Shown here: positions 1-12,564 of the stretch, piece by piece | How the letters are laid out: every line of letters begins with the position of its first letter | How positions within the stretch are numbered: the first letter of the stretch is position 1 | From: Rutidosis leptorrhynchoides | Lineage: Eukaryota > Streptophyta > Magnoliopsida > Asterales > Asteraceae | DNA length: 64,000 bases | NCBI RefSeq assembly: GCF_046630445.1 | Contig: NC_092335.1 | Location: 545,422,001-545,486,000 of the forward strand | Direction of reading: 5' to 3' | Notes under the pieces: model-generated | What the model saw: only the letters and a program-made list of their open reading frames with translations | Databases searched by the model: none | What the model was told of the DNA's origin: nothing | Made by a program: the position numbers and the translations under genes

Positions 1-417
1 GTATTTAAGCCCTTTAAAAGTGATTAAATACGTATTTATACGATACTTGTATAAGCATTATAGGTTATAGGTATATATGTCAAAGAACGTTACGTATAGT
101 TACCGTTTTGAAAACTTAAGTTAGTAGTCTCAAAGTATACTTATAACTAATTGTTATTAGTACACAATGAGATGTTAAACCATCCTTAGATCATTTTAAA
201 TATGTATAAATACGTATATGTACACAATCGTATAATTATTGTATGTTATATAGTTCGTGATATCATCTATCAAATTGGACGGTCAAACGTTGTGTAAAAC
301 TCTTTTCAAAAACACAAGACTCAACAATTTAGATTGCTTATCATGTTGGTAATGTGTAATTTATGTATATATTAATCTTATATGTATAAAACGATTGGAA
401 AAATCCGGGTCGTTACA
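1..417 (-). repeat. Gypsy-1 3' LTR, part inside the window
   Basis: This block repeats at 8273-8689 with 11 mismatches and no gaps by eye over 417 bases. Read on the minus strand it begins TGTAACGACCCGG, directly after the polypurine-tract region, so it is the start of the 3' LTR. The rest lies left of the window. The mismatch level of about 2.6 percent, several of them C/T or G/A, points to a fairly recent insertion. Confidence 0.93.
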
Positions 418-433
418 GTACCTACCCGTTAAA
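418..433 (-). other. Gypsy-1 polypurine tract region
   Basis: On the minus strand TTTAACGGGTAGGTAC ends exactly where the 3' LTR begins. The same string precedes the 3' LTR of LARD-A (16788-16803) and, with small changes, those of LARD-B and LARD-C. This is the expected place for the plus-strand DNA primer of a Ty3/gypsy element. The shared string ties gypsy-1 to the LARD family. Confidence 0.75.
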
Positions 434-464
434 TAAATTTCGTCCCGAAATTTTAAAGTTGTAC

Positions 465-3400
465 CTATTTTGCGTTCTCGGGAAACAAATGTGGGTACTT
501 TTGTTTCATCTGATCCTCTCATTCCCAAGTAAACTTGGGCTCCCTTCGAGCATTCCAACGAACCTTAACGATTGGTATGTTGCTCTGCTTGAGCTGTTTA
601 ACTTCATGGTCCATGATTTCGACTGGTTCTTCTATGAATTGTAGTTTCTCGTCGACTTGGATTTCTTCAAGAGGAATGGTGACGTCTTCCTTTGAAAGAC
701 ACTTCTTAAGGTTTGAAACGTGAAACGTATTATGTACTCCGGCGAGTTGTTGTGGTAACTCGAGTCGATAAGCTACCGGTCCAATGCGTTCGATGATCTT
801 GAACGGGCCTACATACCTTGGGTTCAGTTTACCCCTTTTGCCGAAATGTATTACACCTTTCCAAGGTGACACCTTTAGCATAACCATGTCACCGATCTGA
901 AACTCTAATGGTTTCCTTCAGACATCGGTGTAGCTCTTTTGGCGACTACGGGCTGTTTTCAATCTCTCCTTGATTTGTACTATCTTCTCAGTAGTTTCGT
1001 GTATGATTTCGGGACCAGTTAATCGTCGATCTCCTACATCATTCCAACAGATAGGGGATCTACACTTCCTTAAATAAAGTGCTTCAAATGGTGCAGCTTT
1101 AATGCTCGCATGATAACTATTATTATACGAGAATTCTTCTAATGGTAGATATTTATCCCATCCGTTTCCAAAATCGATCACACATGCCCTGAGCATGTCT
1201 TCAAGACTCTGAATTATTCTTTCACTCTACCCGTCAGTTTGCAGATGATATGCAGTGCTCATATCCAAATGAGTTCCCAGGGCCTCCTGTAGTGATTGCC
1301 AGAACTTTGATGTAAATCTACTATCACGATCGGATATAATGGAAATAGGTATTCCATGCCTTGAAACAATTTCCTTTATGTAAAATCGTAATAGTTTCTC
1401 CATTCTATCCGTTTCTTTTATAGGCAAGAAATGTGCAGATTTGGTGAGACGATCAACTATTACCCAAATGGTGTCATAACCCCATGCAGTATTGGGTAAC
1501 TTCGTGATAAAATCCATGGTAATACCGTCCCACTTCCATTCTGAGATTTCTGGTTGTTGAAGTAACCCTGACGGCTTCTGGTGTTCTGCTTTGACTTTGG
1601 AACAAGTTAAACATTCCCTGACATATGTTGCAACGTCTGTCTTTAAATTAGGCCACCAATAATGCGTCTTAAGATCTTGATACATCTTTCCAACTCCAGG
1701 ATGTATCGAGTATCTTGTCTTATGTGCCTCATTCAATATCAACTTCCTTAATCCACCCAACTTTGGTACCCAAATACGTTTTGCAAAATATCGAATTCCA
1801 TCTTCCCGTATAACGAGTTGCTTCTCATACTTCTTCATTATTTCATTTCCTATGTTTTCTTTAGTAAGAGCTTCTCGTTGAGCCTCTTTGATTTGTGAGT
1901 TGAGATTCATGCGAATTTTTATGTTCATCGCTCGTACTCGAATTGGCTCTCATTCCTTTCTGCTTAGAGCGTCGACCACTACATTCGCTTTCCCAAGATG
2001 ATAGTGAATCTCACAATCATAGTCGTTTATCAGCTCGACCCACCTACGTTTCCTCATGTTCAGCTGTTTTTGATCGAAAATATGTTGAAGGCTTTTATGA
2101 TCGGTAAACACAGTGCATTTAACCCCATATAAGTAGTGTCTCCGTATCTTCAATGCAAACACTACTGCTCCAAGTTCTAAATCATGCGTCGTATAATTTC
2201 GCTCGTGAATCTTCAATTGTCGGGCTGCGTACGCAATAACTTTCTTTCGTTGCATAAGGACGCAACCAAAACCTTGTTGCGAAGCGTCACAATATATCTC
2301 AAAATCATCGCTCCCTTCAGGTAACGATAAAATAGGTGCCGTAGTCAACTTCTTCTTTAGTAATTGAAATGCACTCTCCTGCTCAGAAGTCCATTCGTAC
2401 TTCTCCCCTTTTTGCGTTAACGCTGTTAATGGTTTAGCTATTCGGGAAAAATCGTGAATAAACCTTCTATAATAACCGGCTAAACCCAAAAAATTGACGT
2501 ATTTGTGTTGGTGTCTTAGGAGTCTCCCACTTTTCAATGGCCTCAATTTTAGCTGGATCAACCTGAATTCCTTTGCTACTAACAACATGACCAAGAAATT
2601 GCACTTCTTTCAACCAAAACGCACACTTAGAAAATTTAGCGTATAACTGTTATTTTCTTAACAATTCTAATACCAACCTTAAATGCTGCTCATGCTCTTG
2701 CTCATTTTTGGAATAGATGAGAATATCGTCAATGAAAACGATAACAAACTTATCTAGATACGGACTACAAACTCAATTCATGAGGTCCATGAATACAGCT
2801 AGCGCATTCGTTAATCCAAATGGCATGACCAAAAATTCGTAATGACCATAGCGTGTCCGGAAAGCAGTTTTCGGAATATCTTCTTCTTGGACGCGTAGTT
2901 GATGATAGCCCGATCTTAGATCGATTTTCGAATAAACACATGATCCTTGCAGTTGATCAAATAAGTCGTCAATTCTCGGTAGTGGATACCGATTCTTGAT
3001 AGTTAACTTATTTAATTCACGGTAATCTATACACATTCGGAAGGATCTATCTTTCTTCTTGACAAATAAAATCGGAGCTCCCCACGGTGAAGTGCTCGGT
3101 CGAATGAAACCACGGTCCAGTAATTCTTGTAACTGGCTTTGTAACTCTTTCATCTCAGATGGTGCAAGTCTGTATGGAGCACGAGCCACTGGTGCAGCTC
3201 CTGGTACTAGATCTATTTGAAATTCTATAGATCTAAATGGAGGTAATCCCGGCAACTCTTCCGGAAAGACTTCAGGAAAATCTTTTGCTACAGGCACGTC
3301 GTTGATGCTCTTCTCTTTTTCCTTCGTTTTGACTTTATTAACATGTGCTAAGATTGCATAGCACCCTTACTTCAAGCACTTTTGGGCTTTCAAACAACTA

Positions 3401-3829
3401 ATGAGTTTTAGCTTTGAATTACCCTTCTCTCCATAAATCATTACTGGCGTTTTATCCTTACGAGGAATGCGAATTGCCTTCTTGGCACACACAACTTCAG
3501 CTCCTATTTTGGACATCCAGTTCATGCCGACTATTACATCAAAACTTCCTAATTCTATGGGTATCAAATCAATTTTAAACGTTTCTCCGGCTAAATTTAT
3601 TTTACAATCACGGCAAATTTTATCGGCTTTAATTAGTTTACCATTAGCTAACTCAATCATGTACTTAGCATCTAGAGGTAATGATGAACAATTCAATTTA
3701 GCGTAAAAGTCTCTACACATATAACTTCTATCAGCAGCAGTATCAAATATAATAGATGCTGATAAGTTATTAATGGTAAACGTACCCGTAACAAGCTCTG
3801 GGTCTTCACACGCCTCTCTAGCATTAATA
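465..3829 (-). pseudogene. pol: Gypsy-1 pol polyprotein (Ty3/gypsy, chromodomain type), broken
   Basis: Minus-strand remains of protease, reverse transcriptase, RNase H, integrase and a chromodomain-like end, in that order, which is the Ty3/gypsy order. Visible marks: protease FDTAADRSY near 3740, where the usual D-S/T-G has become D-T-A; RT with [10 protein letters not shown] near 2735; RNase [14 protein letters not shown] near 2290; integrase zinc finger with HKTRYSIH and CLTCSKVK near 1600-1710; integrase core MDFITKLP and ISDRDSRF; and a C-terminal EEPVEIMD chromodomain-like segment near 600-640. The reading frame is cut by stops, for example in LMN*VCSPYL near 2775, DG*SER near 1231 and WE*EDQM near 519, and by frameshifts near 1940 and 2490. 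The last stop of the original frame is at 465-467. The clade is probably Tekay/Del-like chromovirus, by resemblance. Confidence 0.93.
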
Positions 3830-4871
3830 ATAAATGCTCTTCCACGTGCAGATCCATTATTCTTCTCTAGATTCGGGCACTGGCTCTTATAATGACCCTA
3901 TTTTCCACACCCATAACAAGTAACAGTGGCCAAGGCAATTCTATTTGCATTGGTGGCAGAAGTCTTGGTGTCATTTGTAATTGTAACGGGAACCCTACAA
4001 TCTTCAGTAAGATGACCCCTTCGATTACAATTGTTGCATACCACATTACAATAACCAGAGTGATGTTTGTAGCATCTGTTACATAAAGGATTTCGTCCCT
4101 TGTAACCTGAGCTTGAACCACTACCCCCACCTTGCGTGGTTTCTTGTTTCTTGTTGGATTGTTGATGATTACCTTCCCACTTTCTTTTATTTTCCGATGT
4201 CTTGAGATCAGTGTTCTTATCCAGAATAATCTGGTCCATCAACTCGTTTGCCGTGGTGATGGCTTCGTGAATAGTCTTGGGTTTCGATGCTGTAACATTT
4301 ACCTTGACATTTTTAGGCAAACCATATTTGTACAGTTCTATCTTCCGTTCTTCGGTTGGTACCAATTCGGGACATAGCAAAGCTAATTCCATGAATCGCT
4401 GATTGTAGTTGGTGATTCAATACCAACAACTTTCAGGCTTCGTAATTCAGCTTCCAACTTCCTAACCTCGTTCCTTGGACAATACTCGTTGATTAGCATT
4501 GTTTTGAATTCTTCCCATGGAGTATCATAAGCTACATCTCCTCCTACGGCCTTCACATAGTTTTTCCACCACGTGAGTGCACTATCTTGTAGGGTGCACG
4601 ATGCATACTTGGTCATGTCCTTCTCAATACAACCACTGATTTTAAACACAGACTCAATCTTTTCGATCCACCGGGTTAAACTGACCAGTCCTTCTGTTCC
4701 ACTGAATGATGAGGGCTTGCAACCTTGAAAAGTTTTGTAGGTGCATCCGACACGAGGATTTGGGTTAACTGCAGCACCTCTTGCAGCCTCGACCCATAAC
4801 ATTCTGTCGTTCACTCATTGATTGATGAGTTCCTTGATTTCTTGTTCCATCATTCGGTTCAATCGCGCCAT
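3830..4871 (-). pseudogene. gag: Gypsy-1 gag, broken
   Basis: The minus-strand start ATG at 4871 opens MARLNRMMEQEIKELINQ and hits a TGA at codon 19. The rest of gag follows in frame: the capsid-like retrotransposon gag domain with LTRWIEKIESVFKISGC and LTWWKNYVKA, then a frameshift near 4385-4400, then the helical tail ELALLCPELVPTEERK. Two zinc-knuckle units follow, CNNCNRRGHLTEDC and CYGCGK*GHYKSQC; the second is interrupted by a stop (TAG, probably from CAG). Gag packages the element RNA into a virus-like particle. It runs directly into the protease, as in gag-pol fusions of this clade. Its upstream neighbour is an extra ORF at 5255-5653. Confidence 0.92.
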
Positions 4872-5031
4872 AATCTTCAATAAGAATGAAAAAAAATAAT
4901 TATTCACATGGAATATTATAGATGTAGTGTGTATTTACAGTACATCGTAGCCTATTAATAATATGAACCAGTTATTATTATAAAAGCCTTTTCTTCTTAT
5001 TAGCGTTTTATAATTATATCTAGGGTAGTAC

Positions 5032-5046
5032 CTACCCGTTAAAGTT
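5032..5046 (-). other. Gypsy-1 internal copy of the polypurine-tract motif, inverted repeat
   Basis: On the minus strand the sequence TTTAACGGGTAGGTACTACC repeats the terminal tract motif, and GGGTA-GGTAC-TACCC forms a perfect 5-bp stem. It lies between the pre-gag ORF and gag. The three LARDs carry the same motif in the equivalent place. Confidence 0.6.
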
Positions 5047-5254
5047 CATACTTAATAGCTTAGTACGAAAATCAATTACTACCACCCAAATAATACTCAA
5101 CCATGGAAAATTATTGCATTTCACACTTCACTATTTTACATATGCTTATCTTAAATCAAACATTAAGCAAACCACACTAGTAATATTATACAAAACGTTA
5201 TATGATCCCATGGTTTAAAACAACAGCGCATCATTTAACCCAAAACGTTTGTGT

Positions 5255-5653
5255 TCAAAAAAATCGCTTAACGCTTATCCTGGCTGTCTCCCTGCGTTTT
5301 GGATAAGGGGCCGAAGAACTGGATGTCGAGATAGAACTAATAGGAATAGCAGGAATAGGGGTTGAAGTGTCTGGTGGAGTTGGTGCCACAACATCCTCAC
5401 TAAACTCGGGATTTGGATTTTCCAATTCAGTAGCCTTTCGTTTCTTTCCTCGTTCGAACTTGTCTTTCATAATTTCCTGTATTTCTTCCTCCTCAGGATC
5501 ACTTTCCAGTTCCTCTTCAATTGATTCATCCAGAAATTGTGAGTCTTCCCCAAAGGTGTCGTTTTCATCGTCAGATAGGTTAATGACTGGAACACTATCT
5601 GAGGATTCTGGTTCGGAGTCGCTGAATGTGATAACAAGTTTTAAGCCAGACAT
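5255..5653 (-). CDS. Gypsy-1 pre-gag ORF, acidic protein of 132 residues
   Basis: An uninterrupted 132-codon frame on the minus strand, between the primer site and gag, is the only long intact ORF of gypsy-1. The protein starts MSGLKLVITFSDSEPESS, is rich in Ser, Asp and Glu (residues 10-60), has a basic cluster FERGKKRKATE around residues 66-76 that could be a nuclear-localisation signal, and a Ser/Pro-rich C-terminal third ending in ARISVKRFF. I do not recognise a domain. Its place matches the degenerate leader ORFs of LARD-A (12991) and LARD-C (34319), which also sit after the leader and before the internal tract motif, but sequence similarity between them is weak at best. It could be an accessory protein or the N-terminal part of an extended gag. 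Intactness beside a broken gag-pol is notable but may be chance. Confidence 0.5.
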   Translation of the reverse strand: MSGLKLVITFSDSEPESSDSVPVINLSDDENDTFGEDSQFLDESIEEELESDPEEEEIQEIMKDKFERGKKRKATELENPNPEFSEDVVAPTPPDTSTPIPAIPISSISTSSSSAPYPKRRETARISVKRFF

Positions 5654-5830
5654 CTATCACACAACAACTAGTACGTTAGTACCACATAATATTTACATAT
5701 TAATTTTTAACCAACAAGGATAAGCAATAGTTTTCGAAATCAGACACGGTCAAAGTCCAGACTAACTAATGCATCCTAACAAACTCGATAAGAGACACTA
5801 ATGCAAATTTTCTGGTTCTCTAAGACCAAT

Positions 5831-5842
5831 GCTCTGATACCA
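5831..5842 (-). other. Gypsy-1 primer binding site
   Basis: On the minus strand TGGTATCAGAGC lies two bases after the end of the 5' LTR. It is complementary to the 3' end of initiator-Met tRNA, the usual primer of plant Ty3/gypsy elements. The leader that follows on the minus strand closely resembles the leaders of LARD-A (12551 onward) and LARD-C (33931 onward). Confidence 0.93.
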
Positions 5843-5844
5843 CC

Positions 5845-8689
5845 TGAAGCGTCCCGATCATATCGAATATAAACGTCACGTACTCATTGGTGTCATTGCG
5901 AGGTATTGACCTCTATATGTGACATTTTTCAAAATCTGCATTCATTTTTATAATACAAACCATAACCTTTATTATAATCAAAGATTCAAACAGCATAATA
6001 ATGATTACCATTTAGCGATAATCTTAGTTTTACAAATTTTACATTTGATAATAACAATACGATTTCCAACATATTTTACATTACAAAACTTCCGATATGC
6101 AGTTTTATTTTTGACACAAATATGCATACTCCAAATCCTGCTTAAATTTGGCATAATGTAGTGGAAACTTTTAATTATCACCAGAGAATAAACATGCTTA
6201 AAAAGTCAACATAAAGTTGGTGAGATATAGGTTTAATGCTAGCAGCGTTATAAATATAGACCACAAGATTTAATATACATAAACGTTTTAATAAAAATAT
6301 TCTAAGTGGTTGAGCACTTGATAACCATACTTAACATTTAATCAACGTCGCATATTCCCTTTATTATGAAATCTCACTACACCGTACCAAGTGTAGTCAC
6401 CGAAACGAAGTACTGTGCAACCGTTGAATACTGGTCATCCAGTCCGGTTGGGGTTGTTAGGCCCGATAGATCTATCAACAGGATTCGCGTTTACAATACC
6501 GCATGTAAATAGTAGTTACCAAGTTACAGGGAAGTATGCCAGTGGTACAACTTAACGTAGAATATATATTTTTAATCACTTGTGTCCATAACGTAATTCA
6601 TAAAATGCATGTATTCTCATCCCGAAATATTTAGAGTTTAAAAGTGGGACTATATACTCACTTTTGCCTTGAAGATATTTAACACGACTTGGTCTCCGAT
6701 AGATATCACGAACCTAACCATATATATAATATATTAACATATTTTCTTTTCAAATAATCGTTACATATATACTTATAATACTTTTAATATCTATTAATCC
6801 GTAGTTAGCAGTCCGATATTAGTGGTCCACAATTAGTTGCTTAATAAAATAAATAAAGACCCCATCGTATTCGTATTGATCAGAATTAATCTCGACCCAT
6901 GGTACCATGTTGTCAAATGACGTGTTGCTTACATAAAGTACCGTGTTGTCAAATGACGTGTTGCGTACAATCATGAGGTCTTATAATTAATCTTCTCGTG
7001 TTGTTTACGGGTGGTCCTGAAATATATAAAATCAAATCATAAGTAAATATATATAAAATATCATATTAATTAGCAAAGATATGATTAGTTTAGTTTTACT
7101 CCAATTAATTTTGTAGCTAAACTAGCTTCGGATACCCAATTTTGTTTTAGCCGTAGTTTCTTCAATATAACTCCGTTTTTGTTGGTTCAACTTGCCAATT
7201 CCTTGGATCGAGTCATTATTTTTGAATATGAACTGTAAATACCTTAGTTTGCATTCAAAATCACAGGTTATAGGTCAAACTTTGGTGAATCTTATGAAAG
7301 TGATCATTTCCGTCATAAAAACAACATCTAGATGATCATTTTTATAAAAATACTTACACTTTGAGTTATACCATGAGATTTTTATATATTAACATATTCA
7401 TAAGAAATATCATTTTTCCAGAATATAAACTTCCAAATCAAAGTTTAAGATGGTTTTTAAGTATCCAACCCAAAACAGTCCCCGGTTGCACTCCGACGAC
7501 GTAGATTCAGTTTTAAGGTGTTCTTTGTAAAAACAAGTTGTATCTTGTTAAGTTAGCATATCATTATGATATATTACAGGTCTTGAAGTGTTTTAAAAGT
7601 CAAGTTAGAAGGATCTATTTAGTTTGCGAACAAGTTTGAAATCATTCAAACTATGTTCTTGTTATTATAATTTATAACCCAAAATAAGATAGCTATATGA
7701 ATATGAATTGAATAAGATTATGAACAAGGTTACTACCTCAAGTTACTTGGATAAAGCTACTGGAAAGGAAGTATAACTCTTGATCCTAAAGAGTGGTGAA
7801 GTTGGATTGAAAGATTGGAAGTAATATTGCAACTTCTTGATTCTAGATTGTTTTTATGATGATTAAAGCTTGTAATTGAAGCTAAATGATGGGGAAAATG
7901 CTTGGAGATGATCAAGTATGATTTTAGGAGTGTTTTGAGAGAGAAATGGGAGTGTAAGTATGAGAAAATGGAATGAAGAAATGGTGTTCATGCATAAAAA
8001 CGTTTTTAGGTTATAAAGAAAGAAAAGATTCCTAATTTTGTTTTCTTGCTAAATAATTCATGCTACTTGACAAATGGTTGGTTCCACATGTTTCTTAATC
8101 ATTTAAGTCTGCTAAGGATGATAATTGATGTGTATATACCAATAGTATATACATCTAGAAGCTGCGTACAATACGGTTACATATACCCTAGGTATACGTG
8201 TAGAAATCTTGAGGAAACGGAACGAGAATTCAATTATAACTATCTTTTGTGAATATACTTATATTGTTTTATGTATTTAAGCCCTTTAAAAGTGATTAAA
8301 TACGTATTTATACGATACTTGTATAAGCATTATAGGTTATAGGTATATATGTCAAAGAACGTTACGTATAGTTACCGTTTTGAAAACTTAAGTTAGTAGT
8401 CTCAAAGTATACTTATAACTCATTGTTATTAGTACACAATGAGATGTTAAACCATCCTTAGATCATGTTAAATATGTATAAATACGTATATGTATACAAT
8501 CGTATAATTATTGTATGTTATATAGTTCGTGATATCATCGATCAAATTGGACGGTCAAACGTTGTGTAAAACTCTTTTCAAAAACACAAGACTCAACAAT
8601 TTGGATTGCTTATCATGTTGGTAATGTTTAATTTATGTAAATATTAATCTTATATGTATAAAACGATCGAAAAAATCCAGGTCATTACA
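5845..8689 (-). repeat. Gypsy-1 5' LTR, 2845 bp
   Basis: The boundaries are TGTAATGACCTGG at the 8689 end and GACGCTTCA at the 5845 end on the minus strand, next to the primer site. The outer 417 bases match 1-417. The LTR shares about 40 bases around a GCAGCTTCTAGA core (8125-8170) with a duplicated unit in the LARD-B LTR (30866-31041), supporting a common family. Small ORFs inside it show no protein signature and I do not annotate them. Confidence 0.93.
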
Positions 8690-8870
8690 TCATGGTTAGT
8701 ATTATGAAAAATACTAATCAACGGTATTCTTGTGTTTTGAAGGTACAATGCCTCCTCGTCGTGTACCATGCCGTGAAACACCTGAACAAGCTCTACAATG
8801 AATGATAACCACCGCCGTAGATGCGGCCATAGCCGAACACTCATCCAACAACAACAATAACAATAACAAC
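8690..8870 (+). pseudogene. gag: Gypsy-2 leader end and gag N-terminus, cut off by LARD-A
   Basis: This short strip between gypsy-1 and LARD-A belongs to gypsy-2. The gag start ATG at 8748 opens MPPRRVPCRETPEQALQ, followed by a TGA at codon 18 where an Arg codon CGA would fit (C-to-T), then MITTAVDAAIAEHSS and an Asn run. The frame resumes at 20449 with the rest of the Asn run. The first five bases (TCATG) are one side of the gypsy-1 target duplication; the last five (ACAAC) are one side of that of LARD-A. Confidence 0.88.
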
Positions 8871-9395
8871 TGTGACGACCCGGAGATTTCCGACCAAATT
8901 TAAACTTAATCTTATAAGTTTTGACATGATAACCAAAGTCTGTATTGTAGAATCTCTTATGTTTTGAAGAGTTTTCATTTATGGAATTACCTTTGACTGT
9001 GCTCGACGATTCACGAACCACTAATTGTAAATAAATACATATATAAATATACAATATTAATTTGAAATATGATTTGAAATAATATATGATTTAATTGTAA
9101 GAACTAAATTGTAAAATAATAAATGACATAACAAAGTTGTATTTTTAAATAATTATATATATAAATATATACATGATATTAGTATGAAATTATATAGATA
9201 TATATATGTATATATATAAATATAAAAGAATTCTAGTAATAACTATTATATTGTAACATTTATAAAATATATAAATATTAAATATTTAATAGATACATTC
9301 ATATAACATAAATTGTAGTATAAATATATTAAATAAAATTTACAAGTTAATTATGGTTATTATAAGATTATTATTACATTCATTATTATTATTGT

Positions 9396-9426
<31 letters not shown>

Positions 9427-10597
9427 AATTTTTATACCTAAAAGTTATTTTATAAAATTTGTTACATAAAAATTGTCAAGTTATTATTATTAATAATATA
9501 GTTATCATTGTCAATATCCTTACTATGATAGTTAGTAATTATAATTGTAGTCATTTTGATAAATATTAGTATTATTATTGAATATCATTATTATTAATAA
9601 TAATAATTATTATTATAAATTATTACTATCATTATCATCTTAATTATTAGAAAATGGTACAATTTAATATTATCATTGACAATATTATTAATATCATTTT
9701 TTTTATTTGATAACATTAATATTATTATGAGTATTACTAGAAATTTTGATTATTATTATAATTATAATTATTTGTATTATTATAATTTATTTTGATTATA
9801 ATTATTATTATTAATAATAGATTTATTAATTAATTACATTTATTACTAAACTATAAAAGAATCAAACAAAAAATAAAGATAGCAGAATCAATGTACGAAA
9901 ATTTTGTTACCTTTCATTTTCCACTTTTATTTTTTTGGATTAATCTGTTGGAATGGTCGGCTGTATATTCGGATACCTTATCCTCTGTAATCGATGAAAA
10001 CAAAAAAGATACATTTATTTATTTATTTTTTTTCTTCTTTCTTCGGTCCTCTGTATTTTCTACTTTATGGCAAGAATCAAAAATTGAATCAGTTTTAAAA
10101 ATCCATTAATGTAGTTATGTTAGGAATCTATTGCTCAAGCTTTCTACAAAACCTCAATCTCCAATTTTTACTATCGAATTCAAATTTTGAGAGTCAAGGT
10201 TATGTCTAAAAAGTCAACCGAATCATTTTTCGCGAAATTCGAATTTGTATTGATCTCTTCAGTTAAATTGATGGTTCCTAAAGCTTCTAAAAACAAATTA
10301 CAATCGATTTCATGTATAAACTTTCTTCTGAAATGGCCTGAAACTCAAAAATCAAGATTCATGTTATTCGTTGCTATAGCGACAGTAATAATAATTTTTT
10401 TTTCTTTTCTGTTATGCTGGACCAATTCAGGTATAATCGAACGTTCCCGTTTTAATCACAATTCTTATATTCAAAATTTTTTTGTGTTGCTGTTATGATT
10501 ATTGAAGATTTATTTGTTAGTATGAAATCAAGAAGAAGAGGAATTAAATATAAAAATGGGATTATATAAATTTGGAAATGGGTTTATTCAGAATAAA

Positions 10598-10675
10598 ATG
10601 GGTAGCTCAGTTGGTTGGGTGTTGGTTCTGGTGTGCAAGTGGTCGCGGGTTCGAGACATGGAGGCGCCATTTTGT
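10598..10675 (+). promoter_or_regulatory. tRNA-like segment with Pol III A and B boxes inside the LARD-A 5' LTR
   Basis: TAGCTCAGTTGG at 10603-10614 fits the A box of tRNA genes and GGTTCGAGAC at 10648-10657 fits the B box. Spacing and order are those of a tRNA or the head of a tRNA-derived SINE. The 3' flank ends GGCGCCATTTT. The stems of a full tRNA cloverleaf are not evident, so this is a tRNA-derived sequence, not a tRNA gene. It is kept in the 3' LTR copy with both boxes intact. Confidence 0.6.
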
Positions 10676-11323
10676 TTATTTTCTCATCCTTTTAGGTATA
10701 AACCTTATTATTGTTATTATTGTTATGATTACTATTATTTTTGTTAGTGTTATTGTTATAACTAATATCACATTTATATTTATAAGTATTATAATTAATA
10801 TTAGTGTTAGTATTATAATTACCATGATTATTAATGATATCATAATCATTATTGTTATTATTAATATTATTATTATTATTAGTATTAGTATTGTTATTAT
10901 GATTATTATTATTATTATTGATATTATGACATTTATCATTTTTGTTATTATTATTATTATCATGAAGTATTAAAATTATTATTGTTATTATTAAGATTAT
11001 CATTTATTATTGGTATTATAATCATAATTACAATTATGAATATTATTATTATTATTATTATGAGTACTAATTTATCATTCTAACACTATTATTATTATTA
11101 TGATTATGATTAGGATTATTATTATTATTGTTATTACAAAAATAATATGAGTTATTATTATTTTCACTAATATTAGTATTAATATCATCGTCGTAAACAT
11201 TAGTATTATTATTATCATTAACATAAGAATTAGTATTAGTAATATCATTATTATTAGAATAATTACGATTATGAAAATAAAAGCATTAATGATATTATTA
11301 AAGTTATAAGCATAGGAATAAAG

Positions 11324-11467
<144 letters not shown>

Positions 11468-12552
11468 AATACACACAACTTAACTATATTAATATATCTA
11501 TATATAAAATGAAAATATATATAATAAAATTTATTAATCTACTATATAAATGAATTACATCACTAATAATAATAATAATAATAATATATTTGTTCGATTG
11601 CAATTATGTGTATTAATATATATACAAACGATATAGGTTCGTGAATTCGAGGCCCACCCTGCATTGTTTAGTTGTTCAATGACGTTATATGTATTTTTAC
11701 TACAAAATACATTAGGTGAGTTTCATTTGCCTTTTTTACCCTTTATATTTTTGAGCTGAGAATACATGCACAATTTTTATAAATGTTTTACGAAATAGAC
11801 ACAAGTAACTGAAACTACATTATATGGTTGAATTATCGAAATCGAATATGCCCCTTTTTATTAAGTCTGGTAATCTATGAATTAGGGAACAGATACCCTA
11901 ATTGACGCGAACTCTAAAGATAGATCTATCAGGCCCAACAAGCCCCATCCAAAGTACTGGATGCTTTAGTACTTCGAAATTTATATCATGTCCGAAGGAG
12001 GATCCCGGAATGATGGGGATATTCTTATATGCATATTGTGAATGTCGGTTACCAGGTGTTCAATCCATATGAATGATATTTTTTGTCTCTATGCATGGGA
12101 CGTATGTGTTATGAGAAATGGAAATATGAAATCTTGTGGTCTATTAAAATTATGAAATGATTATTTATGTTAAACTAATGAACTCACCAACCTTTTGGTT
12201 GACACTTGAAAGCATATTTATTCTCAGGTATGCAATAAATCTTCCGCTGTGCATTTGCTCATTTTAGAGATATTACTTGGAGTCATTCATGACATGTTTC
12301 AAAAGACGTTGCATTCGAGTCATTGAGTTCATCAAGATTTTTATTAAGTCAATTATAGTTGGATATATATTCTGAAATGGTATGCATGCCGTCAATGTTC
12401 GTTGTAAAGAAAGTTTGTCTTTTAAAATGGAATGCAATGTTTGTAAAATGTATCATATAGAGGTCAAATACCTCGCGATGTAATCAACTGTTGTGAATCG
12501 TTTATAATCGATATGGACTTCGTCCGGATGGATTAGGATGGGTCCTTTCAGT

Positions 12553-12564
12553 TGGTATCAGAGC
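12553..12564 (+). other. LARD-A primer binding site
   Basis: TGGTATCAGAGC lies two bases after the 5' LTR. The following leader (12565-12700), including the short runs GGTCTTAG, AACCAG and GTCTGGACTT, matches the gypsy-1 leader read on the minus strand (5830 down to 5730). This implies shared packaging and priming signals. Confidence 0.93.

Noticed and set aside
5367..5723. Plus-strand ORF of 118 codons with Ser runs
   Set aside because: Antisense shadow of the acidic pre-gag ORF at 5255-5653, which has the right place and strand in gypsy-1.
10598..10675. A functional tRNA gene
   Set aside because: A and B boxes are present but acceptor and anticodon stems of a cloverleaf are not evident; annotated as tRNA-derived promoter segment instead.
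10676..11003. Several overlapping 95-133 codon ORFs on both strands
   Set aside because: They read out of ATT/AAT repeats (Ile/Asn/Asp strings) in the LARD-A LTR. The same occurs at 18579-19010. Not protein genes.
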